Below are positions 6,866 through 12,058 of a stretch of 12,073 nucleotides of DNA, piece after piece. Source of the DNA: CAZUCU01 sp964618845. Its GTDB lineage: Bacteria > Patescibacteriota > Minisyncoccia > Phycocordibacterales > JAACPR01. Each line of letters opens with the position of its first letter. Positions within the stretch are counted from its first letter, which is position 1. Position numbers and translations under genes: made by a program. Location: contig CAZUCU010000022.1 of NCBI GenBank assembly GCA_964618845.1, forward strand, positions 1-12,073, in the 5' to 3' direction. The notes under the pieces were generated by a model, which worked only from the letters and a program-made list of their open reading frames with translations, ran no database searches and was not told the DNA's origin.

Positions 6866-7272
6866 TCGGGTATATTCCCATCATTCTTGTATTCCTCAAT
6901 GATTTTTATGAGATATTTAATCTTTATTTTTTCACTATTATCTAACAAATCATTTTCATTAAAGTTCACTAAGATACTCTCCTGTCTATCATCATCCATT
7001 TTCGACCACCACAGTACAACATCAGGATAAGAAGCAATGAATTCATAAGAAAATCCCAAAGGTATACCTCCTAAAAAATCCAATTGTTTGATTGAAGGCG
7101 TTGCAAATTTTAAAGCTTCACTTTCATATTCATCAAATGTAGTAAAACTAATAGCTAAATCATATGATCGATGTTTTATAACTAATAGATTTGCAAAAAC
7201 TTTTTTCTTATCTAGTTTGTCAGGCCAACTATTAGTAGTAAAACCAAAAAAATTTAGTATTTTAGAAAACAT
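6856..7272 (-). CDS. hypothetical protein, 138 aa
   Basis: I do not recognise this protein. The N-terminus MFSKILNFFGF is amphipathic and could touch the membrane, but there is no clear signal peptide or transmembrane helix. The middle has a compact, aromatic-rich stretch (GGIPLGFSYEFIASYP then VVLWW) and the C-terminus a charged helix (KIKIKYLIKIIEEYK). The open frame can start at a TTG (7284), but the ATG at 7272 directly follows the upstream stop (TAA, AT, ATG) and is preferred. The stop overlaps the start of the peptidase gene, so it is tightly coupled to both neighbours and probably works with the secreted coiled-coil protein and the peptidase. Confidence 0.7.
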   Translation of the reverse strand: MFSKILNFFGFTTNSWPDKLDKKKVFANLLVIKHRSYDLAISFTTFDEYESEALKFATPSIKQLDFLGGIPLGFSYEFIASYPDVVLWWSKMDDDRQESILVNFNENDLLDNSEKIKIKYLIKIIEEYKNDGNIPECI

Positions 7273-7274
7273 AT

Positions 7275-8354
7275 TTATTTCCAAAACATTAAATTTTTAA
7301 AGAAACCACCTATAATCCCAAAAACTGATTTTGGTTTTGTTACCAATTTTTCTTCGTTTTTTTCAGATTCTTTAAATTGATTATCTTTTTCAAAAGGTGT
7401 ATTTATATTCGTATTTTTTACATTTTCTTCTTTATCATCATTTTTGGCCGTAATTTCTATCTTAGGATTATTAATAAGTTCCTTATCTGTATTTTTGTAA
7501 CCCACATATTGATTATCTTCTTTACCATCAGGATATTTATTTCTTACTATCTCAGCAACTTTTTCTGATAATGCAGGATTAAAAATTCTAAGTTTTTTCC
7601 ATAAAAATATAGTGGATTCTTTGTTTAGAGTTTCAAAGTGATTAAACATTACAACAGGATCTGTTTTGCCATAAAAATATTTTTCTTCAGCTATTTTATG
7701 AACCTGATTATATAAATTTGGGCTTTCATTCTTCATTCTAGTAATTAATTCTTTCATATCAAAACTAATCTCGTCTACAGAATCTAAAATATTAAATATC
7801 TCTAACGCCGATGACCCTCCATTTTTAATATCTATATTGTATGAATTTTGTTTTATCTCTTCTTCTTTTTGTTGATATTTCTTCTTTAAATCCGCCTGTT
7901 GTTGATCATAATATTTATCAATTTCTTCTATTTGTTTTTGGATTTTTTTAATTTCTGCATCTATCTGGGATTGTTGATCAGTTTGAGTCTGATAATAACT
8001 TTTTTGATTTTCAAGATCACTAATTAAATTAGCATATTTTGCATCAATTTTTGCTAAAGCAGATGGAAGTTGATTAGCAATACCATTCTTACCATATAAT
8101 CCAGTAATATAGTTTTTTTCAGTTTCTCTTTCACTTTCCAGCTGATTTATTCTTGAATCAAGAGTTCCGATCTGGATAGCCGAACTCCCTGTCATTTGAG
8201 ATTCCAAGCTTCTGATTCTATACTCAAGAGCAGATCTCTCTTCACTTTGTTTTATTAAAACGTCTGGTGGTAAATAATTGTAATCTGTTGCATAAGCAAA
8301 ATTATATGAAAATACAGATAGTAGAATTGCAATATAGATATTAATTTTAGACAT
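7275..8354 (-). CDS. secreted coiled-coil protein
   Basis: A 359-aa exported protein. Residues 1-22 are a Sec signal peptide with an AYA cleavage site before Thr23. A long coiled coil follows (about 36-172) rich in Gln, Glu and Lys (IKKIQKQIEEIDKYYDQQ), then a small helical domain (about 185-275). After that comes a low-complexity Lys/Glu/Asn tail, ending in a hydrophobic, aromatic segment (FGIIGGFFKNLMFWK) that could insert into or lie on a membrane. I do not know the family. It leads the block 8354-5296, which also has a peptidase and anchored proteins, so a surface or cell-contact role is plausible but inferred. It is preceded by a 180-nt structured leader whose last stem ends two bases before the ATG. 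Confidence 0.8.
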   Translation of the reverse strand: MSKINIYIAILLSVFSYNFAYATDYNYLPPDVLIKQSEERSALEYRIRSLESQMTGSSAIQIGTLDSRINQLESERETEKNYITGLYGKNGIANQLPSALAKIDAKYANLISDLENQKSYYQTQTDQQSQIDAEIKKIQKQIEEIDKYYDQQQADLKKKYQQKEEEIKQNSYNIDIKNGGSSALEIFNILDSVDEISFDMKELITRMKNESPNLYNQVHKIAEEKYFYGKTDPVVMFNHFETLNKESTIFLWKKLRIFNPALSEKVAEIVRNKYPDGKEDNQYVGYKNTDKELINNPKIEITAKNDDKEENVKNTNINTPFEKDNQFKESEKNEEKLVTKPKSVFGIIGGFFKNLMFWK

Positions 8355-8536
8355 AATTGAACACTGTTATGTCTCGGCTTCTTTATTAAAAATACACAAA
8401 CGGACAGCCGAGGTGTTCAACTATAACGAACCCACAAAGGAGCTCAATCATAGAGACTCGGACTGCCCGTTTCTGCCTACGATTAAGCAAAAACAGGCCT
8501 CCCTGTCTCCATGGGTTATTTCGTTATAGTTGAACT
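8355..8536 (-). promoter_or_regulatory. riboswitch-like structured leader, locus B
   Basis: A GC-rich island forms the 5' leader of the coiled-coil gene. In transcript order, GTTCAACTATAACGA (8535-8521) pairs perfectly over 15 bp with TCGTTATAGTTGAAC (8429-8415). After an AATA bulge the stem continues with ACCCA/TGGGT and GGAG/CTCC, enclosing a folded core. Then CTCGGCT (8412-8406) pairs with AGCCGAG (8379-8373), extended by TTGAACAC (8420-8413) with GTGTTCAA (8364-8357), which ends two bases before the ATG. The 6-nt TTGAAC belongs to both big stems, so they compete. CTCGGCTGTCCGTTT (8412-8398) can also pair, with one mismatch and one bulge, with AAACGGGCAGTCCGAG (8472-8457) in the core. These are the hallmarks of a cis-acting switch on translation. 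Ligand and family are unknown; an independent small RNA is the alternative. Confidence 0.65.
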
Positions 8537-8541
8537 ATTTA

Positions 8542-8570
8542 ACTATACAATAAAAAACGTTGTTTTAAAA
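8542..8570 (-). promoter_or_regulatory. putative promoter for locus B and the surface operon
   Basis: A minus-strand -10-like TATAGT (8547-8542) with a weak TTTTAA 17 bp upstream (8570-8565) would start transcription near 8536, exactly at the base of the 15-bp stem of locus B. The match is mediocre, but the coincidence with the RNA's edge supports it. Confidence 0.35.
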
Positions 8571-8589
8571 GACTAACAGACACAATTTT

Positions 8590-9405
8590 TTACTTGTTTA
8601 TATTTTTTAAATCGTGCTTCTTTTTTAAAATATTCACCGTCTCTTCTATCCAAGCTTGTTGTATTTGTTCTCCTTGTTTTGGTGTAAGCAACACAGTAGA
8701 AAATTTGTTTTCGACTCTTGGTCCATGCCCCAATATCCATTTTGGACATGTATTTTCAATAAAGAAAAAATGTGGAGTCCCTGTTATTACCAAGCTAAAA
8801 CATTTCACTCCTTCCAAAATAGTTTCCACAAATGTTTTTGTGACTGACAGTGGGGTATTAGGAATCATCATTGGAAAAATAGGATAATAATTTTCCTCCC
8901 CAGGATCTCTGTTTAATATCATTTTTCTTATCTCTTCTTCATTCTCAGTTCTCAATTTTATTCTAGAGAATTCATTCAAAGTAGAGATAGAAGCTCTCCA
9001 AAGTATTGATAAAAAAAATAATTTAGTATTTGTATAGTCGACTGGTGAAATTTCTATATATTTAACGTTATTGACGTTAACTTTTTCAACTACATTTAAC
9101 TTTCGATGCTCGAGTTTTTTTACAATGTTGGAAAAGTAGGTTTCATATTCATTTATAATCTTGTTGTCACAATTTTTACACAAAATATTTTTTTCAAAAT
9201 AGCCCGTATAAACCTTTTTTGTATCAATTTTATTTTTAAACGAACTCAAGGCGTAAAATTCTCCATCATCACCTTTTATTGGTTTATATAAAAAATTCGG
9301 TATTATGTGAGATTTTTTTAATAATTCACATTCCTTTTTACATAATTTGCAAATCACAATTATATTTATACTCTCATTCTTCTGAACTTTCAACTTAAAT
9401 GACAA
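8590..9405 (-). CDS. HNH-like treble-clef protein of a SHIIP family
   Basis: A 271-aa cytoplasmic protein. It belongs, from memory, to a widespread uncharacterised family: CxLC (Cys19, Cys22), then KSHIIPNFLYK (His33), then ILCKNC (Cys76, Cys79) with NEYE, and the conserved FFLSILWRASIS and MILNRDPGEE blocks. The four cysteines plus His resemble an HNH/treble-clef endonuclease fold, and members are often found in accessory regions. Nuclease activity is not proven by this sequence. No ATG fits: the frame opens at a TTG (9405), with another TTG at 9393, and two in-frame TAGs lie further upstream. Codon 1 is therefore uncertain, though the family needs only about ten residues before the first cysteine. 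It stands apart from its neighbours and could be an independent defence or mobile-element gene. Confidence 0.75.
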   Translation of the reverse strand: MSFKLKVQKNESINIIVICKLCKKECELLKKSHIIPNFLYKPIKGDDGEFYALSSFKNKIDTKKVYTGYFEKNILCKNCDNKIINEYETYFSNIVKKLEHRKLNVVEKVNVNNVKYIEISPVDYTNTKLFFLSILWRASISTLNEFSRIKLRTENEEEIRKMILNRDPGEENYYPIFPMMIPNTPLSVTKTFVETILEGVKCFSLVITGTPHFFFIENTCPKWILGHGPRVENKFSTVLLTPKQGEQIQQAWIEETVNILKKKHDLKNINK

Positions 9406-9474
9406 TACTGCGACATAAACGATAAAACTATAGCTTTTTCGAAACTTTAAAAAATATCTCTACAAAAAAGTCAC

Positions 9475-9496
9475 CTAATTCATAATTCACCTCCTC
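9475..9496 (-). other. perfect Shine-Dalgarno with a two-codon ORF
   Basis: AGGAGGTGA (9495-9487) is a full anti-SD complement, ideally spaced before an ATG (9483-9481), yet the frame reads ATG AAT TAG. A second in-frame TAG follows five codons later. The frame is the same one that becomes the HNH-like gene 26 codons downstream. It is the only strong SD in the window. It could be a minigene, a leader affecting the next gene, or the decayed start of a longer N-terminus. Confidence 0.55.
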
Positions 9497-9502
9497 TACA
9501 AA

Positions 9503-9519
9503 TGGGGGGCATACCCCCA
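9503..9519. other. GC hairpin between genes
   Basis: TGGGGG (9503-9508) and CCCCCA (9514-9519) form a 6-bp stem with a five-base loop. It follows the stop at 9543 and precedes the strong SD. There is no T-run on either side, so a simple intrinsic terminator is doubtful; it may stabilise or insulate the downstream message. Confidence 0.5.
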
Positions 9520-9542
9520 CCTTCCTCAGATGAATCAAAAAA

Positions 9543-10007
9543 TCAATCAAAATATATATAATCTTCATTTATTCTTACACTTTCCAATTTAATTTTTGTC
9601 TCTAGTTCTTCTAATTTATCCATATATTCACTGTATTTTTCCGAAAGATTAATTTTTTTACAAAACTGAAATTTATTATTCGGTTCTAATATTTTATCTG
9701 AAACCATTCTCTCACTTCCATTTATACTAAAGCTATAACCTTTTCTGTATATATCTAGATACATAGTAGCTACTTCAATTGTTTTATCTGAATTATTTTC
9801 TATGGATATAAACACTGGAAAATCAGAGACACAATTACTGTTATTAAAACTAGACTCTACTAATATTTGTTTTTGAAGCTCTTTTTTAATGTTAGATTGG
9901 CTTTCATCTGTTTTTGTGTTGGTATCATTTATATATAAGTTATAGAATAAAAAACCTGAAATAAATAAAGAAATGATAATCACCAATCCCACATATAACT
10001 TTTTCAT
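9543..10007 (-). CDS. membrane-anchored protein with Ig-like outer domain
   Basis: 154 aa with one N-terminal membrane helix (about 5-25) after MKK, a polar linker, and an outer domain (about 50-154). That domain contains PVFISIENNSDKTIEVATMYLDIY, typical of beta-sandwich domains found in small exported proteins. Cys59 and Cys116 are placed to make one disulfide across the domain. The C-terminus has a charged helix (KYSEYMDKLEELETKIK). I know similar uncharacterised proteins but no function. A TATAAT box ends six bases before the ATG, so transcription should start at the ATG itself, and no SD is present. It is probably transcribed alone. Confidence 0.75.
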   Translation of the reverse strand: MKKLYVGLVIIISLFISGFLFYNLYINDTNTKTDESQSNIKKELQKQILVESSFNNSNCVSDFPVFISIENNSDKTIEVATMYLDIYRKGYSFSINGSERMVSDKILEPNNKFQFCKKINLSEKYSEYMDKLEELETKIKLESVRINEDYIYFD

Positions 10008-10013
10008 ATATAA

Positions 10014-10038
10014 ATTATATCATTTACTAAACAAGTAA
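10014..10038 (-). promoter_or_regulatory. promoter for a leaderless mRNA, with small inverted repeat
   Basis: A consensus TATAAT (10019-10014) is separated from the ATG at 10007 by six bases (TTATAT), placing +1 at or within a base or two of the ATG. TTACT/AGTAA (10024-10028 with 10034-10038) forms an inverted repeat just upstream of the -10 and could be an operator. No good -35 is seen. Confidence 0.5.
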
Positions 10039-10079
10039 TCTTATCCTAACCTCAAACAGCATTTATCTCTCCTTAAAAG

Positions 10080-10129
10080 AGGTCGAGTAGAACAAAATCA
10101 GTGGATTCATTTCCGCCGACCTTTTATTT
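10080..10129. terminator. bidirectional terminator-like hairpin
   Basis: AGGTCG (10080-10085) pairs with CGACCT (10117-10122). Directly stacked inside is GTGGA (10101-10105) with TCCGC (10112-10116). The plus-strand product ends in TTTTATTTT and the minus-strand product in CTCTTTT, so it could stop transcription both ways. It lies about 60 bp beyond the end of the 52-aa gene on the minus strand. Confidence 0.55.
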
Positions 10130-10186
10130 TATATTTAAATGAGATACTTTATCGAAAAAATATGATTAGTATTTATAAGATAATAA

Positions 10187-10345
10187 TTAATAACCTTCAG
10201 AAAAGGAAATCAGAGCAGTAAAGATCGCTATATCGGTAATCAAAGACATTGCTAAAGAAACAAAGTATAAAATACTCGTCAGAATCCCAAATTTATTATC
10301 CGCAAGTGATAAATTCCACAAAAAATAACTTAATGCTGTAATCAT
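10187..10345 (-). CDS. 52-aa hydrophobic membrane protein
   Basis: A short frame starting ATG at 10345 and ending TAA at 10187. The product begins MITALSYFLWNLS and has a 30-residue apolar stretch (about 20-48) containing GILTSILYFVSLAMSLI and IAIFTALISF, enough for one long or two short membrane helices with a central Asp. Coding is supported by a consensus TATAAT (10360-10355) nine bases before the ATG, the same near-leaderless layout as its neighbours, and by the otherwise unexplained 400-bp gap. No family is recognised. Small phage holins and toxin-like peptides look similar, but nothing here shows that function. The hydrophobic frame could still be chance. Confidence 0.5.
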   Translation of the reverse strand: MITALSYFLWNLSLADNKFGILTSILYFVSLAMSLITDIAIFTALISFSEGY

Positions 10346-10354
10346 AATTTATTA

Positions 10355-10360
10355 ATTATA
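10355..10360 (-). promoter_or_regulatory. -10 box for the 52-aa gene
   Basis: TATAAT (10360-10355), preceded by a T7A6GGAT stretch of exactly 17 nt, then a poor -35 (ATTCAA). The transcript would begin only a few bases before the ATG at 10345. Confidence 0.4.
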
Positions 10361-10431
10361 ATCCTTTTTTAAAAAAATTGAATAATGAATAACACCCGCC
10401 TAAAGCGATGATGTATTCTATTGATTAAAAA

Positions 10432-10713
10432 TTAATCCAAAGTTTCTTCACAAACATATGGCTTTTGACCATTCTGAAGTTTACAGTTTTTGCCACATTC
10501 ATAATCATAATTTTCATCTTTCCTGCTACCAGCAATTGAATAAACCCAATTTCTACAAGAGTCCAATGAATCAAAGACTGTAGGACTTTGTATATCGTTT
10601 GTTAGATTATTTATATCAGGATAATAAAAACCAATGAATTTATCTTTTTTAAATATGTTAAACACAACAAACGCAAACAACAAAATTAAAATCAAAATAA
10701 ATATCTTTTTCAT
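10432..10713 (-). CDS. small membrane-anchored Cys protein
   Basis: 93 aa: an uncleaved-looking N-terminal membrane helix (about 4-20) after MKK, then a short outer domain. Four cysteines lie in the pattern DSLDSCRNWV (Cys53), YECGKNC (Cys73, Cys77) and YVCEE (Cys88), allowing two disulfides. This Cys pattern recalls other small exported proteins of Patescibacteria, but I know no function. Its ATG overlaps the TGA of the upstream gene in an ATGA, so the two are translationally coupled. About 85 bp separate its stop from the 52-aa ORF. Confidence 0.75.
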   Translation of the reverse strand: MKKIFILILILLFAFVVFNIFKKDKFIGFYYPDINNLTNDIQSPTVFDSLDSCRNWVYSIAGSRKDENYDYECGKNCKLQNGQKPYVCEETLD

Positions 10714-11057
10714 AATCCATTACGTCTTAAACACATATCATATTCTTTTTCAGTTGCGACAATAGTAATTTTCTTTTCTGGTTGGGGTAATCTTTCTTTA
10801 CTATTATTTTCTAACCCCAATCTACCTAATCCCGAAGGTATATCACATTGCCAATTAGAATAGATACAATTATCATATATCTTTTTATTAGCCTCGGCTT
10901 GTTCTTTTGTAATACCTGTATCAGCAGGAATTACCTTATTTGTCCAAGAGCAATTCTTTTTTATAACCACTGGACGTATTTGAAACCAATAAAAAGAAAA
11001 TCCCAAAATAACTAATACAATTATGATTATATATTTGTACTGCTTTATTTTTTCCAT
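10710..11057 (-). CDS. small membrane-anchored protein of a Patescibacteria-type family
   Basis: 115 aa with a membrane helix (about 9-25), then FQIRPVVIKKNCSW and, at the C-terminus, YDMCLRRNGL. The combination of an RP-x-x-I-K-K-x-C motif just after the helix and a final Y-x-x-C-L-R-x-x-G-L is one that I associate with small uncharacterised proteins of Patescibacteria, and it is the best taxonomic hint here. Cysteines 36, 64, 71 and 109 could pair outside the cell. First gene of a two-gene unit with the following Cys protein. A TATAAT six bases before the ATG predicts a leaderless message. Confidence 0.75.
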   Translation of the reverse strand: MEKIKQYKYIIIIVLVILGFSFYWFQIRPVVIKKNCSWTNKVIPADTGITKEQAEANKKIYDNCIYSNWQCDIPSGLGRLGLENNSKERLPQPEKKITIVATEKEYDMCLRRNGL

Positions 11058-11063
11058 ATATTA

Positions 11064-11069
11064 ATTATA
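11064..11069 (-). promoter_or_regulatory. -10 box for a leaderless mRNA
   Basis: TATAAT (11069-11064), then six bases (TAATAT), then the ATG at 11057. The spacing is identical to the 10014-10019 promoter and places +1 on the start codon. The -35 region is AT-rich with no clear consensus. Confidence 0.5.
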
Positions 11070-11186
11070 TCTTATATTTCAATTATTTTTTATACGTTTT
11101 ACAATACGTTAAAGCGAAACACTCCATTGACGAAACACAAATTACATTGTTGAATACAAAATATAAAAGAAAAAGCTAAAATACAC

Positions 11187-11215
11187 TTAAAAATCAAGGC
11201 TAAATATGTTAAAAT
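11187..11215 (+). promoter_or_regulatory. extended -10 promoter for the plus-strand unit
   Basis: TTAAAA (11187-11192), a 17-bp spacer, and TAAAAT (11210-11215) preceded by TG at 11207-11208, as in extended -10 promoters. Transcription would start near 11222, just ahead of the structured leader. It is the only convincing plus-strand promoter seen. Confidence 0.5.
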
Positions 11216-11221
11216 TGAATT

Positions 11222-11486
11222 ATCTTCATAGGATTTTATGGAGATGGACAGCTAGAATAGTAACAGCCTAAAAAAGGCTACAAGTAAGAGCTCAATAAAA
11301 TTAATTTTAAAGAACCCGTCGGGTAGTCAAAAATAGATTGTTCTATATTTGGCTGTCCAATGGGTTTTTTAGTTTCTCTGCCCAGTAACGGTGGAAACGG
11401 TTATTGTCGGGGGGATGCTAGATTAATAAGTGGTTATCATCCCTCAACTCAGATTTCTGGGTAGCCACGTTTACAGCAAGAGAACA
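11222..11486 (+). promoter_or_regulatory. structured leader RNA, locus C
   Basis: About 265 nt of folded sequence before a 65-aa ORF. First domain: GGACAGC (11246-11252) pairs with GCTGTCC (11352-11358), enclosing AGCCT/AGGCT, ACCC/GGGT and ATAGA/TCTAT hairpins; AACCC (11313-11317) can instead pair with GGGTT (11362-11366), which runs into a T6, a terminator-like option. Second domain: TTCTCT (11374-11379) pairs with AGAGAA (11479-11484), closing CCCAG/CTGGG. That holds a GNRA-capped hairpin (GTAAC/GTTAT with loop GGAA, 11385-11404) and GGGATG/CATCCC (11412-11443). AGAGAA is also the only SD-like sequence, 2 nt before the ATG at 11487, so folding may hide it. I do not recognise the RNA. tmRNA, RNase P RNA and group I intron cores were considered and do not fit. 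Confidence 0.5.
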
Positions 11487-11684
11487 ATGTTAGCAACAGT
11501 TCAACAAGAAGAGTTACATGATGGTCAAAGATGTTTCCCGAGCGGAGACGGATTAAACCGAATATGTAACTTCGTAGTTCGTTTTAATAAACGAATATGC
11601 GGAAAAAATGGAGGATATATTGCTTTTCCAATTAGAAAAGCGAAAGTTCTAAAGAAGGCCAATTCCTTAGAACTTATAATATAA
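11487..11684 (+). CDS. hypothetical 65-aa protein
   Basis: The only plausible plus-strand gene. The product begins MLATVQQEELHDG and has three cysteines (16, 27, 38) and a basic, Gly-containing centre (FNKRICGKNGGYIAFP); no membrane segment is seen. The frame is open further 5' to a GTG (11430), but that part overlaps stable leader hairpins, and the ATG at 11487 is preferred. It is bracketed by a promoter and leader upstream and a terminator 18 nt downstream, which supports a dedicated transcription unit. The ORF itself contains hairpins (for example TTCGTTT/AAACGAA), so the whole unit might instead be a long structured RNA with a chance ORF. Confidence 0.5.
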   Translation: MLATVQQEELHDGQRCFPSGDGLNRICNFVVRFNKRICGKNGGYIAFPIRKAKVLKKANSLELII

Positions 11685-11701
11685 CTCCATAAAACTTCAG
11701 G

Positions 11702-11734
11702 AAAGACCGCTCTAAATGGGTGGTCTTTTCTTTT
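11702..11734 (+). terminator. intrinsic terminator of the plus-strand unit
   Basis: AAAGACC (11702-11708) pairs with GGTCTTT (11722-11728) around a 13-base loop and runs into a T-rich tail (TTTTCTTTT). It lies just beyond the 65-aa ORF. Confidence 0.75.
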
Positions 11735-11794
11735 ACATTATTATTATAACAAAGTTATAGAACACTAACCCTATTTATCCACAAATACAAGTCT

Positions 11795-11929
11795 CTATAT
11801 TCCACTACTCTCATGTGTATTTAAATATTTAAAAGACTCTTTCATTTTCAAACTCGTTTCAGCATCTTTATATTCCCATCTAATAACGATACTACGATAC
11901 TTTTGGTAAGATAATTTAGATATCTCCAA
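11795..11929 (-). pseudogene. 44-codon frame, possible gene remnant
   Basis: Open from a TTG (11929) to TAG (11795), with protein-like composition (KLSYQKYRSIVIRWEYKD, then SLKMKESFKYLNTHESSGI). There is no ATG or SD. It overlaps the end of the next reading frame upstream in a different frame, so both may be pieces of one gene broken by a frameshift near 11916-11929. No family is recognised. Confidence 0.3.
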
Positions 11930-12026
11930 TCACCATTCTCAAGCTCGGACTAGATTCATAATACTCCCAGAATCGTGTTAAATAGGTTTTTAATTGGTTC
12001 AATAGATTTCGTCTTGTGTCCACCAA
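11916..12026 (-). pseudogene. 36-codon frame, possible gene remnant
   Basis: From TTG (12026) to TAA (11916); it contains TRRNLLNQLKTYLTRFWEYY and SSPSLRMVIGDI, which looks like real protein sequence. Upstream the frame runs through the palindrome at 12031-12058 to a stop, so no longer gene survives here. It may be the 5' piece of the same broken gene as the frame ending at 11795, or an independent short gene. Confidence 0.3.
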
Positions 12027-12030
12027 TTCA

Positions 12031-12058
12031 AAAATACCCTTATAAATAAGGGTATTTT
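12031..12058. terminator. perfect 13-bp palindromic hairpin
   Basis: AAAATACCCTTAT (12031-12043) and ATAAGGGTATTTT (12046-12058) are perfect complements. The arms end in A and T runs, making a textbook bidirectional intrinsic terminator that isolates whatever lies to the right of the window. Confidence 0.7.

Noticed and set aside
8415..8535. Integron attC site: locus B is bounded by GTTCAAC and GTTGAAC, which fit RYYYAAC and GTTRRRY.
   Set aside because: No tyrosine IntI integrase or cassette array is present, the inner part lacks the usual simple attC bulged hairpin, and the long stems tie to the downstream start codon instead.
9406..9483. Amber readthrough or TAG recoding extending the HNH-like protein to the ATG at 9483.
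   Set aside because: Other genes in the window end normally at TAG, and the family does not need these residues; a recoded start is unnecessary.
11238..11700. Second tmRNA, RNase P RNA or group I intron at locus C (GGAGATG at 11240 could pair with a tmRNA acceptor).
   Set aside because: The conserved tmRNA 5' sequence and ALAA-type tag, RNase P core motifs and intron P/Q/R/S elements are all absent.
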